From Flaviflagellibacter sp963786225 (GTDB lineage Bacteria; Pseudomonadota; Alphaproteobacteria; Rhizobiales; Methylopilaceae): a stretch of DNA of 64,000 bases. Shown one piece after another: positions 18,124 to 27,347 of this stretch. The first letter of the stretch is position 1, and each line of letters starts with the position of its first letter. The DNA lies in the NCBI GenBank assembly GCA_963786225.1, contig CAWAYQ010000001.1, positions 124,001-188,000 on the forward strand. The letters run 5' to 3'. Position numbers and translations under genes: made by a program. The notes under the pieces are model-generated. The model saw only the letters and a list, made by a program, of their open reading frames with translations. It had not been told where the DNA came from and did no database searches.

Positions 18124-18555
18124 TCAGGCCGAGGCGATGTAGTCGCGCATCGCGCTCGCTTCGGCTTCAAGCTCGCCGAGCCGGAACTTCACCACGTCGC
18201 CGATCGAGATGATGCCGCAGAGACGGCCGTTCTCCACGACCGGCATGTGGCGGAAGCGCCCCTCCGTCATCCGCTCCATGATCGAGCGCAACGGATCGGC
18301 CTTGACGATGGTCTTCACCGTTTTGGTCATGTGCGACGAGAGCGGGGCCTCAAGTGCCCCGGCGCCGAGCTCCGCGACCGCGCGCACGATGTCGCGCTCC
18401 GAAAGAATGCCGAGAATGACGTCATCGCCGGCCGTCACCACAACGGTGCCGATGCCGCGCTTGGAGAGAGTGCGCGCGGCTTCCGCCAGGGTGCTGTCCG
18501 GCTGAAGAGTGACGACGTCGCGTCCCTTGATGTCGAGTATTGCCGCAACATGCAT
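18124..18555 (-). CDS. CBS domain pair protein
   Basis: This 143-residue protein consists of two CBS motifs: residues about 1-65 (LSKRGIGTVVVTAGDDVILGILSERDIVRA) and 75-135 (MTEGRFRHMPVVENGRLCGIISIGDVVK). Such Bateman modules bind adenosine ligands. No effector domain is attached. The ATG at 18555 lies eight bases after GGGAG, while a GTG at 18570 would include that box in the coding region. It is convergent with hisI. Confidence 0.88.
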   Translation of the reverse strand: MHVAAILDIKGRDVVTLQPDSTLAEAARTLSKRGIGTVVVTAGDDVILGILSERDIVRAVAELGAGALEAPLSSHMTKTVKTIVKADPLRSIMERMTEGRFRHMPVVENGRLCGIISIGDVVKFRLGELEAEASAMRDYIASA

Positions 18556-18652
18556 GTGAGTAACTCCCACGATAATCTCCCGACCCCTCTTCTGACGCGG
18601 GGGTTCGTCTGGACCGTACGTTGAAAGATGATCGCGCCGAACGGCCGGGGGA

Positions 18653-19408
18653 TCAAGCGCGGCGGCGCAGATCGTTCAAGCCGAAGGGAAGTTTCGGATC
18701 GAAGAGCGGGAACAGCAGAAGCCCGCCAATGAAGCCGCCGATATGGGCTTCCCACGCGACCGGCGACGAAGCGCCGCTGAAAATGGCGCCGAGCCCATAG
18801 ACAAGATTGATACCAAACCAGATCGCGACGAAGACGACGATCTGCCGGGAGCGCCACAGATCTCCGATCGGCACCGCGGGCACGGCGAACGCCGCCCTGC
18901 CCCGCCGCCGGAACGCGCCGAGCGGACCGCCGGCCTCGAAGATGAATCGAATCGCGGCCGCCGTCAGCCCCGAAATCGCGGCCGATGCGCCGATAACGGG
19001 CGTGATCTCGCCGAAATGAAACAGAAGATGCGTCAAGGCACCCAAGGCCGCGGTCGCCGCCATGAAGATCAGAAAACGGGCGCTTCCAAACCGCCACGCC
19101 ACGGCGCTGCCGAAGGCGAGCAGCCAGATGCTGTTCACCGCCAGATGCATCACGTCGCCGTGGAGCCCCGCATAGGTGACGAAGGTCCAGATATCGCCGC
19201 CGATCCCGCCCGGGAACACGGCCTGCGTGAATGCCGGGTCGTAGCGGGCCGGAATGAAGGCGAAGAGAAGCAGCATCTGCAGCTCCTCGTCGCCGCCGAG
19301 AAACCCGCGCGCGATGTGAATCGCGACCAAAGCCGCGATCGTCCACCCGACGACGGGCGGCGCATTGAAAATGGGTTCGCGGGACGGTTCCAGGATGGGC
19401 TCTCTCAC
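18653..19408 (-). CDS. rhomboid family intramembrane serine protease
   Basis: This 251-residue protein has six or seven hydrophobic segments. The catalytic pair is Ser142 in GASAAISG and His222 in EAHIGGFIGG, and the oxyanion motif is HLAVN (His88-Asn92). It would cleave transmembrane substrates in the inner membrane. The GTG at 19408 is the only reasonable start near the first helix, without a strong ribosome site. It is divergent from the PilZ gene. Substrates are unknown. Confidence 0.85.
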   Translation of the reverse strand: MREPILEPSREPIFNAPPVVGWTIAALVAIHIARGFLGGDEELQMLLLFAFIPARYDPAFTQAVFPGGIGGDIWTFVTYAGLHGDVMHLAVNSIWLLAFGSAVAWRFGSARFLIFMAATAALGALTHLLFHFGEITPVIGASAAISGLTAAAIRFIFEAGGPLGAFRRRGRAAFAVPAVPIGDLWRSRQIVVFVAIWFGINLVYGLGAIFSGASSPVAWEAHIGGFIGGLLLFPLFDPKLPFGLNDLRRRA

Positions 19409-19560
19409 GGCGTTCAATTGGAACGCATGGGGATGAAATGCAAGCGACAGAGAGGTGATCGGCGAAAAGCTTCCATCATCACAGATCGTTAACTCTGTCT
19501 CCCTATGTTTGGCCCGGACCATAAAAATCGGCTTTTCCGGTTTAGGTACGGACGTTTGTC

Positions 19561-20172
19561 TTGCACCAATTGCAGCCGATCCCCAAGCAGAAGCCCCAGG
19601 AGCGCCGGCGTCACTCGCGGGTGAAGGTCCTGTTGATCGGCCGCTATATGCTGAGCGACCGCTGCGAATATCCCTGCCAGACCGTCGACATTTCGCCGGG
19701 CGGCCTCGCGCTGGTCGCGCCCGTCGTCGGGCGCCCGGGCGAACGCGTCGTGGCTTATTTCGATCATATCGGCCGAATCGAAGGCACGCTGGTGCGTGCC
19801 ATTCCGAACGGTTTTGCGATGACGGTGGCGGCAACGCCGCGCAAGCGCGAAAAACTCGCCGACCAGCTGACCTGGCTCGCCAACCGCCAGATTCTCGGCC
19901 TCCCCGAAGACCGCCGCCACGACCGCCTCGCGCCGCAGGCCACGCGTTCCTTCATGATCATGCAGGACGGCCGCGAAATCCCCTGCCGCGTCGTCGACGT
20001 GTCGTTGTCGGGCGCCGCGGTCCATGTCGAGATCCAGCCGCCTCTGGGCACGCCCGTCACCCTCGGCCGCACCGCGGCCAAAGTGGTCCGTCATTTCGAC
20101 GGCGGCGTCGCGGTCGAATTCCTGCGGCCGCAGAGTATAGATCTTCTGCGCGAGCAGTTCGGCGGCAACTAG
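19561..20172 (+). CDS. PilZ domain protein, two PilZ modules
   Basis: This 203-residue protein has two PilZ-like halves. The first has RRRHSR (residues 15-20) then DISPGG. The second starts near residue 125 with RLAPQATR and has DVSLSG. RxxxR plus D/NxSxxG binds cyclic di-GMP in known PilZ proteins. The first module is closer to consensus, while the second may be degenerate. The apparent start is TTG at 19561, since the next ATG lies inside the first PilZ domain. It may respond to diguanylate cyclases such as the one at 46.5-48.2 kb. Confidence 0.8.
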   Translation: MHQLQPIPKQKPQERRRHSRVKVLLIGRYMLSDRCEYPCQTVDISPGGLALVAPVVGRPGERVVAYFDHIGRIEGTLVRAIPNGFAMTVAATPRKREKLADQLTWLANRQILGLPEDRRHDRLAPQATRSFMIMQDGREIPCRVVDVSLSGAAVHVEIQPPLGTPVTLGRTAAKVVRHFDGGVAVEFLRPQSIDLLREQFGGN

Positions 20173-20219
20173 GCCGCCTTCCTTTTCCCTGCCGTCCCTG
20201 CATGTCAGAGCTAAACGCC

Positions 20220-20240
20220 TGCGAAAGAACAGCTTTCGCA
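20220..20240 (+). other. hairpin after the PilZ gene
   Basis: A perfect 8-bp stem (TGCGAAAG and CTTTCGCA) with a five-base loop lies 48 bp beyond the PilZ stop. It lacks a T-tract, so it is at best a weak terminator or processing structure. Confidence 0.35.
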
Positions 20241-20345
20241 TGGCTAACGATACCTTACCTGAATGCATAGATTTACGACGGCCAACTTAGACTGACCTCA
20301 AAGTATAGCTGCCATATTGAACCTCGACGGACGAGGAGCGGTTCA

Positions 20346-20984
20346 ATGCGTTGCGTAGCGAATACTTCGACGAGGAAAGCAATCGCCGCTGTAAGCGGTG
20401 CCTGCTTTGCCCTGCTTCTTTCGGGAGCGGCGCATGCGGTCGAAGCAGACACTCAACCGGCGATGAAGGTCTTTGGAACGGCACGTGCGCCGATCGGCTA
20501 CGCACAGTTCTGCTCGATCCAGCCGTCCGAATGCACGGGCCGCGGCCCGAAGACGGCACGCGTCTCCATAGACGCCGTCCGGTTCGAGGAACTCGAACTC
20601 GTCAACCGCGCCGTCAACACCGAGATCGTGCCGGTGACCGACCAGGATCTCTACGGCGTCGCCGAGAAGTGGACCTATCCGGTCGATCGCGGCGATTGCG
20701 AAGATTACGTGCTGCTGAAGCGCAAGACCCTGATCCAGGCCGGATGGGATCCCGCGACGCTTCTCATCACCGTGGTGCGCGACCTGAAGGGCGCGGGCCA
20801 TGCCGTACTGACGGTCGTGACCGACAGGGGCGACTTCGTGCTCGACAACCAGCAGGAAGGCGTCATGCCCTGGAACATGACCGGCTACGAATATGTGAAG
20901 CGGCAATCGCAGAGCGATCCGAAAGCGTGGGTCTATGTCGGCCCGGCGCGTGCGGAAACCGGAGTTGCCAGCACAGAACGTTGA
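20346..20984 (+). CDS. BTLCP family transglutaminase-like cysteine proteinase
   Basis: This 212-residue secreted protein has a signal peptide ending near AHA-VEA. It belongs to the bacterial transglutaminase-like cysteine proteinase family (DUF920). The catalytic triad is Cys118 in RGDCEDYVLLKR, His152 in GHAVLTV and Asp167 in VLDNQ. Relatives such as LapG cleave periplasmic adhesin N-termini, although this short rhizobial form has no lapD or lapA gene nearby. A GAGGAGCGG ribosome site precedes the ATG. Confidence 0.87.
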   Translation: MRCVANTSTRKAIAAVSGACFALLLSGAAHAVEADTQPAMKVFGTARAPIGYAQFCSIQPSECTGRGPKTARVSIDAVRFEELELVNRAVNTEIVPVTDQDLYGVAEKWTYPVDRGDCEDYVLLKRKTLIQAGWDPATLLITVVRDLKGAGHAVLTVVTDRGDFVLDNQQEGVMPWNMTGYEYVKRQSQSDPKAWVYVGPARAETGVASTER

Positions 20985-21037
20985 TTTCGAAACGCGCCCG
21001 GGTCGCAACCCCTCCCCGTCCCCACGACCAGGTCGCG

Positions 21038-21079
21038 GAGGGCCGGTTTCCCACCCCGGAACCGGCCCTCATTTTTTTA
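21038..21079 (+). terminator. rho-independent terminator after the BTLCP gene
   Basis: An 11-bp perfect stem (GAGGGCCGGTT and AACCGGCCCTC) with an 11-base loop is followed by ATTTTTTTAA. It lies about 50 bp after the proteinase stop. Confidence 0.9.
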
Positions 21080-21129
21080 AGGGCTCTCACTTTTTCACGG
21101 GACTGCTTGCCCGGCGCGCGCCGCGCGTT

Positions 21130-21816
21130 ATGACTTCGCGGAGCGGCAACGGGAACAGCGGCGTGAGGGGACTGATCTCTGCGGTACTTCTGCTGCTGGC
21201 TTTCGCGGGCATCGCCGTGGCCGCGCTCGGCGGACATCTGCAGGGCTTCGACCGCACTTTGCTGCTCGCGCTACGCACCGGCGATGCGCACGATCCCATC
21301 GGCCCTCATTGGGTCGAGATCATGTTTCTCGATCTCACCAGCCTCGGCAGCTACACGATCGTCACTGTGATTACTCTTGCGGTCACAGGCTTCCTGCTGT
21401 TCGACCGCAAGCGCGGAACGGCCCTGCTGGTGCTCACCGCGGTGGGCGGTGGAACGCTTCTCAACAATCTGCTCAAATATATGTTCGATCGGCCCCGGCC
21501 CGATCTCGTCGCGCATGTCGTCGATGTACAGACAACGAGTTTTCCCAGCGGACATGCGATGCTGGCGGCGACGGTCTATCTTACGCTCGGCGTGCTCCTG
21601 GCGAGCACGCAACGCCGCAGATCCGTCAGGATCTATATTCTCGCGCTGGCCGTCGCGATCACCATTCTGGTCGGCGTCAGCCGCGTGTATCTCGGCGTCC
21701 ACTGGCCGACCGATGTGATGGCGGGCTGGTGCGCGGGCGCGGCCTGGGCGACGATCTGCTGGGAGATGGCGCGCCGGCTTCAGCGGCGCGGCAAAGTCGA
21801 AATGCCGGAAGATTGA
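21130..21816 (+). CDS. PAP2 family phosphatase
   Basis: This 228-residue integral membrane phosphatase has about six helices. The tripartite PAP2 motif is complete: KYMFDRPRP, PSGH (proton donor His) and SRVYLGVHWPTDV (nucleophile His). It would dephosphorylate undecaprenyl diphosphate or lipid phosphates at the outer face of the inner membrane. The ATG at 21130 follows the upstream terminator, so the gene has its own promoter. Confidence 0.9.
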   Translation: MTSRSGNGNSGVRGLISAVLLLLAFAGIAVAALGGHLQGFDRTLLLALRTGDAHDPIGPHWVEIMFLDLTSLGSYTIVTVITLAVTGFLLFDRKRGTALLVLTAVGGGTLLNNLLKYMFDRPRPDLVAHVVDVQTTSFPSGHAMLAATVYLTLGVLLASTQRRRSVRIYILALAVAITILVGVSRVYLGVHWPTDVMAGWCAGAAWATICWEMARRLQRRGKVEMPED

Positions 21817-21873
21817 CGCGCAGCCGGCAAGGCCGAGAATTACAATCCGCCGGCAAAGCCGGCAGGTTGAAAC

Positions 21874-22086
21874 TCAGCTCGCGAGATCTTCGGCGAGAAT
21901 GGCCATCTGAAAATTGAAGGACAGTTCGCCGTCTTCTTCGTCGCGGAAGAGAACGCCGAGGAATTCCTCGCCAAGATAGATTTCGGCCGAATCCATCTTT
22001 TTGGGCCGGGGAACGACGCGGAGCTTCTCGTTGCCGAATGTGCGGCGCAGATAGTTCTGAACCTGCTCAACTTCTTTCTTGTCCAC
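21874..22086 (-). CDS. DUF3126 family protein
   Basis: This 70-residue acidic protein belongs to DUF3126, a small alphaproteobacterial family. It begins MDKKEVEQVQNYLRRTFGN and includes EIYLGEEFLGVLFRDEEDGE. The GTG at 22086 was chosen because AAAGGA lies seven bases upstream. A longer ATG frame to 22128 has no ribosome site. It is downstream of cysE on the same strand, an arrangement seen in rhizobia. Function is unknown. Confidence 0.87.
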   Translation of the reverse strand: MDKKEVEQVQNYLRRTFGNEKLRVVPRPKKMDSAEIYLGEEFLGVLFRDEEDGELSFNFQMAILAEDLAS

Positions 22087-22158
22087 GCGCACGTCCTTTC
22101 GAATTCGATGTTGGTCGCGGTGTTGCACAGCCGCGCCGCGTTCGGCAAGCGTACGCAG

Positions 22159-23001
22159 TTAAATCACAGGGTCGAAAATGTCGGCTTCGGTGAGCATATG
22201 GTCCATGCTGCGCGAGGGATCGGCGCACGGCGCAAGGCCGATGACGCGCGCCGGAACGCCCGCGACCGTGGTGCACGGCGGGACCGGTTTCAGCACGACG
22301 GAACCGGCCGCCACGCGCGAGCCCGCACCGACCTCGATATTGCCGAGAATCTTGGCGCCCGCGCCGAGCAGCACGCCGCGCCGGATTTTCGGATGGCGGT
22401 CGCCCGATTCCTTGCCGGTGCCGCCGAGCGTCACGTTCTGCAGAATCGAGACATCGTCTTCGATGACGGCGGTCGCGCCGATGATGACGCCGGTGCCGTG
22501 GTCGATGAATACGCCCTTGCCGATCGGCACCGCCGGATGAATGTCGACCTGCAGCGCGCTCGACATGCGGCTCTGCAGATAAAGCGCCATGTCCTTACGG
22601 CCGTCGAGCCAGAGGCGATGGGCGAAGCGCTGCGCCTGAAGGGCGTGGAAGCCCTTGAAATAAAGCACCGGCTCGAGAAAACGGTCGCAGACCGGATCGC
22701 GGTCGACCACGGCGGCGAGGTCGGCGCGGATGAAAAGCCCGATCCCCGGGTCGGATGCGATGGCATCCTCGAAGGCCTGGCGGATAATGCCGTCGCCGAG
22801 CTCGTCATGCTCCAGGCGGGCGGCGATGCGGTGCGCGATCGCGGTCTCGAGCGTGTCGTGGTGCAGGATCGCGGCGTGCAGCAGGCCCGCCAGTTGAGGC
22901 TCGCGCGCGACAACGACCTCGGCCTCGGCGCGCAACTGGTCCCAGACCGGGTCGACGGTCAGGAGACCGACTTTGCTGCGCGAATTAACACTCTGAGACA
23001 T
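22159..23001 (-). CDS. cysE: serine O-acetyltransferase
   Basis: CysE makes O-acetylserine, the cysteine precursor, from serine and acetyl-CoA. The 280-residue protein has an N-terminal helical domain (DPVWDQLRAEAEVV) and a left-handed beta-helix with hexapeptide repeats (IDHGTGVIIGATAVIEDDVS). The active-site histidines lie in DIHPAV and FIDHGTG. The C-terminus ends in Ile, the residue CysE inserts into the CysK active site to form cysteine synthase. DUF3126 follows. Confidence 0.95.
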   Translation of the reverse strand: MSQSVNSRSKVGLLTVDPVWDQLRAEAEVVVAREPQLAGLLHAAILHHDTLETAIAHRIAARLEHDELGDGIIRQAFEDAIASDPGIGLFIRADLAAVVDRDPVCDRFLEPVLYFKGFHALQAQRFAHRLWLDGRKDMALYLQSRMSSALQVDIHPAVPIGKGVFIDHGTGVIIGATAVIEDDVSILQNVTLGGTGKESGDRHPKIRRGVLLGAGAKILGNIEVGAGSRVAAGSVVLKPVPPCTTVAGVPARVIGLAPCADPSRSMDHMLTEADIFDPVI

Positions 23002-23104
23002 AACGGTTTTCCCGTGAGATCCGGCACCCTAGCACATGCTGCTGAACGGGCTCTGAACCCCTATCTAGTGCCGATTTGGGTTGGACGGAAGTGGCGGTTT
23101 TTTA

Positions 23105-23240
23105 CCTCTCCCATGGGGAGAGGTCGAGTCACGCCGGCAGGCGTGGCCGGGTGAGGGTGTGGGGCTAATCCGGATAGCTCGCGCCCCTCACCCCGCTCGG
23201 CCTGCCGGCCGAGTCGGCCCTCTCCCTATGGGAGAGGGAG
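23105..23240. repeat. intergenic palindromic repeat element
   Basis: This is a GC-rich element of about 136 bp whose two ends are themselves short palindromes (CCTCTCCCATGGGGAGAGG and CCCTCTCCCTATGGGAGAGG). They enclose hairpins such as CGGCCTGCCGGCCG. It separates cysE from the alpha/beta hydrolase gene and reaches into its last codons. Elements of this look are common between alphaproteobacterial genes. Confidence 0.75.
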
Positions 23241-23984
23241 GCTACCCAAAAACGCCACCACGCCTTCCTTGAACACCTTGTCGCCCACCGCCCTGTTGTG
23301 GTCGCGGTCTTCCACTTCGATCACTTTCGAGCCCGGGATCGCGGCGGCCAGCACATGCGGGTCGCCCGCCACCGCATCCTTGGTGCCGACCACGATCAGG
23401 ACCGGGCATGTGATCGTCGCCAGCATCTCCCGCGTCAGCGGCAGGCGCGGCGAGCGGATGACGGCGGCCAGCGCCTTCATGTCGCCCTTGGTGGCCTCGG
23501 CGAAGACGCGGAAGGTGCGGGCATAGCCGTCCGTGACGTCGTCGCGGTGCGGCGCTTCGAGAGCTTCCGCGATCTCGTCGGATTTCGGGGCGCCTTCGAA
23601 CAGGCGCCCGCCCATGCCGCCGATGACGAGGCTGCGGACGCGGTCCGGATGCTCGGTGGCGATCAGGGTCGCGACCCTGGCGCCCATGGAATAACCGACG
23701 AGATCGGCACGCGCGATTGCGAGCGTGTCGAGCAGCGCCAAAGTGTCGCCCGCCATGTCGCGGATCGTGTAACGGCTCGAATCGTAGATTTTCTCGCTCG
23801 CGCCGTGGCCGCGATGATCGAAGGCGATGACCCGGTAGCCGGCCTTCACCAGGGTGGAGACCCATTGGGTGCCGGCCCAGTTGACCTGCAGGTTCGACGC
23901 AAAGCCGTGGAGCAGGAGGACGGGATCGCCCTCGCCCTCGTCGATATAGTTCAGCGTCAGGCCGTCCGAGGAAAAACTGGGCAT
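23226..23984 (-). CDS. alpha/beta hydrolase
   Basis: This 252-residue alpha/beta-hydrolase fold enzyme has HGFASN as the oxyanion segment, nucleophile Ser in GYSMGA, acid Asp in GTKDAV and catalytic His in DRDHNRAV. The substrate, an ester or related compound, is not predictable. The stop codon lies inside the palindromic repeat element, so the C-terminal residues (SLPLP) may be repeat-derived. Confidence 0.87.
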   Translation of the reverse strand: MPSFSSDGLTLNYIDEGEGDPVLLLHGFASNLQVNWAGTQWVSTLVKAGYRVIAFDHRGHGASEKIYDSSRYTIRDMAGDTLALLDTLAIARADLVGYSMGARVATLIATEHPDRVRSLVIGGMGGRLFEGAPKSDEIAEALEAPHRDDVTDGYARTFRVFAEATKGDMKALAAVIRSPRLPLTREMLATITCPVLIVVGTKDAVAGDPHVLAAAIPGSKVIEVEDRDHNRAVGDKVFKEGVVAFLGSLPLP

Positions 23985-24089
23985 TTCGAGACCGTTGATG
24001 GTGGCAGGGCGGGACGAATAGCCGCTCGCCTTCCGGGGGTGAAGCGGTTAATTAGCAGACAGGCGCAAACGACAGACGGGACGACAGAC

Positions 24090-24344
24090 GTGGCCGAGAT
24101 CCGCACACCCCATTTCCACAACACCGCGGGCCATCCCTCGGTCAGTATCGGGGTCCGTGAATTCATGTGCATCGGGGCCCGGCCGCCGTTCGATCATCCG
24201 CATGTCTTCCTCGATATGGGCGACGACGACGAGATGGTCTGCCCCTATTGCTCGACGCTCTTCAAATATGATCCGAAGCTGCACGGCGGCGAAACCAATC
24301 CGCCCGATTGCGTCTGGGAAGCTTCGCCCTCCCTCGCCATCTAA
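24090..24344 (+). CDS. zf-CHCC zinc-finger protein
   Basis: This 84-residue protein has the CHCC zinc finger related to the NDUFS6/complex I accessory family: FMCIGARPPFDHPHVFLDMG followed by VCPYCSTLFKYD, giving Cys, His, Cys, Cys ligands. The start is GTG at 24090 (MAEIRTPHF). The FAD monooxygenase ATG follows the stop with no gap. In alphaproteobacteria this protein is a small companion of complex I. Confidence 0.87.
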   Translation: MAEIRTPHFHNTAGHPSVSIGVREFMCIGARPPFDHPHVFLDMGDDDEMVCPYCSTLFKYDPKLHGGETNPPDCVWEASPSLAI

Positions 24345-25496
24345 ATGCCCGCTGCGCGCCCGATCCTGATCGCGGGCGCCGGGATCGGCGGCCTGACCCT
24401 CGCCATATCGCTTGCGAAAAAAGGCGTGCCCGCGCTCGTCGTCGAGCGCGCGCCCCGGCTCGACGATGTCGGCGCCGGAATCCAGATTTCCCCCAATGCG
24501 TCGCGCGTGCTCGACCGGCTCGGTCTCGGCCCGGACCTCGACGAGGCCGGCGTGCAGCCGAAAGCGATCCGCATGATCGACGGCAAGAGCGGCGCGCCTC
24601 TGGCGCAGATCCCGCTCGGTTTTGCCGCGGAACGACGCTGGGGCGCGCCCTACCGGATGATCCACCGCGCCGCGCTGCAGCGCATTCTGGCGGCGGCCGC
24701 CGCGAAGGCCGGGGTCGAGATCCGGCTCGGCACGGAGCTCGTCGATTTCGCCGAGACGGAGAAAGGCGTCGTCGCGCATCTGCGCACCCGCGCGGGCGAC
24801 GATGCGATTGCCGCGCCCGCCCTGATCGGCGCCGACGGGGTGCGCTCTCTCGTACGTACGCGCATGGGCGGCGAGACCTTGCGCTTTTCCGGACAGGTGG
24901 CGTGGCGCGCAACCGTCGCGGTTCCCGCGCGCGCCGAGACCGGCGTCTGGCTCGGACCGGGCGCGCATCTCGTGACCTATCCGGTCGACCGCGCCGGCAC
25001 GCTCAATCTCGTGGCGGTGACGAAGGGTTCCACGCCCGGCGACGGCTGGGCCCTGCCCGGCGACCGCGACGTCTTGATGCGCGCATTCCGGGGCTGGGCC
25101 CTGCCCGTGCAGAAGCTTCTCGCCGCCGCCGAAATCTGGATGACATGGCCGCTCTACGACGGCAGCGCGGCGCGCGGCAGCGGCGTCGTGACACTGCTCG
25201 GCGATGCCGCGCACCCTGTTTTGCCGCATCTGGCGCAAGGCGCGGCGATGGCGATCGAGGATGCGGCGGTTCTGGCAAGGAGGCTGAAGGACATGCCGCC
25301 GGCGCAGGCGTTCCGGGCTTATGAGTTGGCGCGGAGGGAACGCACAGCCGCCGTGCAGGCGGCGGCGCGGCGTAATGGGGATATTTTCCGGATGAGCGGG
25401 CCTGCGGCCTTTGCGCGCGATGCGGCGCTGCGGATCATGGGTTCGGAGCGGCTGGCGGCGCGATTCGACTGGGTGTACGGGCATCGGGTGGAGTGA
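24345..25496 (+). CDS. FAD-dependent monooxygenase, salicylate hydroxylase-like
   Basis: This 383-residue class A flavoprotein monooxygenase has an N-terminal Rossmann GAGIGGLTLAISLAKKG, GADGVRS in the DG motif region, and GDAAHPVLPHLAQGAAMAIED as the GD motif. It uses NAD(P)H and O2 to hydroxylate an unknown, perhaps ubiquinone-pathway, substrate. The ATG directly abuts the stop of the zf-CHCC gene. Length and motifs are complete. Confidence 0.88.
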   Translation: MPAARPILIAGAGIGGLTLAISLAKKGVPALVVERAPRLDDVGAGIQISPNASRVLDRLGLGPDLDEAGVQPKAIRMIDGKSGAPLAQIPLGFAAERRWGAPYRMIHRAALQRILAAAAAKAGVEIRLGTELVDFAETEKGVVAHLRTRAGDDAIAAPALIGADGVRSLVRTRMGGETLRFSGQVAWRATVAVPARAETGVWLGPGAHLVTYPVDRAGTLNLVAVTKGSTPGDGWALPGDRDVLMRAFRGWALPVQKLLAAAEIWMTWPLYDGSAARGSGVVTLLGDAAHPVLPHLAQGAAMAIEDAAVLARRLKDMPPAQAFRAYELARRERTAAVQAAARRNGDIFRMSGPAAFARDAALRIMGSERLAARFDWVYGHRVE

Positions 25497-25502
25497 GGTG
25501 TT

Positions 25503-25676
25503 CTTCCTTGTCTCCCGGACAAGCTGTGCGCAGCACAGCGCGATCCGGGACCCAGGAGTGAATCGCGCCGAAGGCGCACTATCTCTGCAGCGCTGATTAT
25601 AGAGGCGGCTGCGCCGCCACTTCGCTCCTGGACCCCGGATCTGCGCTGCACTGCGTGCAGCTTGTCCGGGGTACGC
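25503..25676. repeat. intergenic repeat, CCCGGACAAGCTG family, copy 1
   Basis: A 174-bp unit has near-complementary ends (CCCGGACAAGCTG and CAGCTTGTCCGGGG) and internal palindromes such as GCGGCTGCGCCGCC. Related copies lie at 27347, 49122, 50950 and 57958. It begins 6 bp after the monooxygenase stop and takes up much of the 426-bp gap before the helicase gene. The rest of that gap (25677-25922) is the helicase leader, with no recognisable RNA element. Confidence 0.75.
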
Positions 25677-25922
25677 CACAGAGCGAAAACCAAGCATTGA
25701 TTGACATTTACGGCCTCATGGCCCATGTACCGGCCATCGCCACGGCGATCTTTGGCGTTCAGGCCGCGTGAACGGGACTTATAACAGTCCTCGTCCGCCA
25801 GACGCCCCCGGAACCATCCGACAGCCCAGTTACGCGGGGCTCTCTCCCAGACCCCCGCATTACCCGCGACCGGTAGACACCGGAGTTCGCGTCCTGCGGC
25901 TTTATGAAATGAGACATACATA

Positions 25923-27299
25923 GTGACTTCTTTTTCCGATCTCGGCCTTAACCCGTCGATTCTGAAGGCGCTCGCCGCCCAGAACTACACGGTACCGACC
26001 CCGATCCAGTCGCAGGCCATTCCCCATCTGATGGGCGGACGCGACCTTCTCGGCATCGCCCAGACGGGCACCGGCAAGACGGCCGCCTTCGCCCTGCCGA
26101 TTCTCCACAGGCTCGCGGCCGAACCGAAGCATGCGCAGCGCCGTTCGTGCCGCGCGCTGATCCTCAGCCCGACGCGTGAACTGGCGAGCCAGATCGCCGA
26201 AAGCTTCCGTACCTACGGCAAGAATCTCGGCATGTCGGTCGCCACCGTGTTCGGCGGCGTTTCGCCCGGACCGCAGGTCCGCGCGCTGTCCGGCGGCATC
26301 GACGTTCTCGTCGCCACCCCCGGCCGCCTGCTCGACCATCTGCGCGGCGGCATGCTGAACCTCGCCCCGGTCGAAGTGTTCGTCCTCGACGAGGCCGACC
26401 AGATGCTCGACATGGGCTTCATCCGCGACATCCGCAAAATCGTCGCGGCGCTTCCCAAGCAGCGCCAGAGCCTGTTCTTCTCGGCCACCATGCCGCGCGA
26501 AATCGGCACGCTCGCGGGCGAGCTTCTGAAGAACCCCGTTGAAGTGGCCGTGACGCCGGTGGCGAAAACCGCCGACCGCGTCGAACAGCATGTCGCGTTC
26601 GTCTCGTCCGGCGACAAGCGCTTCCTGCTTGCCAAGCTCCTCGCCGATCGCGGCATGGACCGCGTTCTCGTGTTCTCGCGGACGAAGCACGGCGCCGACA
26701 AGATCGCCAAGCATCTCGTCGATTCCGGCATCGACAGCGCCGCGATCCACGGCAACAAATCGCAGGGCGCGCGCGAGCGTGCTCTTGCGGCCTTCAAGGC
26801 CGGCAAGACGCGGGCTCTGGTCGCGACCGACATCGCGGCGCGCGGCATCGATGTCGACGGCGTATCGCATGTCGTGAACTTCGACCTGCCGAACGTGCCG
26901 GAAAGCTATGTCCACCGCATCGGCCGCACCGCGCGCGCCGGCGCGACGGGCATCGCGATTTCGTTCTGCGCGGCCGACGAGCGCGGCCTCCTCCGCGACA
27001 TCGAGCGCCTGATCCAGCAGAAGGTGCCGGTGCTCGAAGGCTATGAGGCTCCGGCCGGCCAGCGCGACGACGGCCGCCCGGCGGCTCCGCAGCAGCACCG
27101 TCGCGGCGGCCAGCAGCCGAACGGCCAGCAGCGTTCGCGCGGCCGCGCCAACAATGGCGCCCATAACAATGGCGGGGGCGGAAACGGCGGCCGTGGCGGC
27201 CAGGGCCAGAACGCCCAGCGCAGCGGCGAACCGCGCGCCAACGGCGACATGAACCGCATGTCGTTCATGAAGCCGTCGCGCGAACCCGCGCGTACGTGA
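25923..27299 (+). CDS. DEAD-box RNA helicase, RhlE-like
   Basis: This 458-residue ATP-dependent RNA helicase has a complete motif set: Q motif (PTPIQSQAI), AQTGTGKTAAF (I), PTRELA (Ia), DEAD (II), SATMP (III) and HRIGRTARAG (VI). The C-terminal 90 residues are a Gly/Asn/Gln/Arg-rich low-complexity tail, common in cold-inducible helicases. The start is GTG at 25923. The long upstream region (about 245 bp free of repeat) could carry a regulatory leader. It is followed by a strong terminator. Confidence 0.93.
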   Translation: MTSFSDLGLNPSILKALAAQNYTVPTPIQSQAIPHLMGGRDLLGIAQTGTGKTAAFALPILHRLAAEPKHAQRRSCRALILSPTRELASQIAESFRTYGKNLGMSVATVFGGVSPGPQVRALSGGIDVLVATPGRLLDHLRGGMLNLAPVEVFVLDEADQMLDMGFIRDIRKIVAALPKQRQSLFFSATMPREIGTLAGELLKNPVEVAVTPVAKTADRVEQHVAFVSSGDKRFLLAKLLADRGMDRVLVFSRTKHGADKIAKHLVDSGIDSAAIHGNKSQGARERALAAFKAGKTRALVATDIAARGIDVDGVSHVVNFDLPNVPESYVHRIGRTARAGATGIAISFCAADERGLLRDIERLIQQKVPVLEGYEAPAGQRDDGRPAAPQQHRRGGQQPNGQQRSRGRANNGAHNNGGGGNGGRGGQGQNAQRSGEPRANGDMNRMSFMKPSREPART

Positions 27300-27318
27300 G
27301 TTTCAGAATTACGAACTG

Positions 27319-27347
27319 AAAAAGGGGCGCTTCAAGCGCCCCTTTTT
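27319..27347 (+). terminator. rho-independent terminator of the helicase gene
   Basis: AAAAAGGGGCGC, a five-base loop (TTCAA) and GCGCCCCTTTTT form a long perfect stem with a T-run, 20 bp after the helicase stop. Confidence 0.93.

Noticed and set aside
25718..25771. 17-codon frame (MAHVPAIATAIFGVQAA) upstream of the helicase gene
   Set aside because: No ribosome site and no repeat of the pattern elsewhere. A leader peptide cannot be supported.
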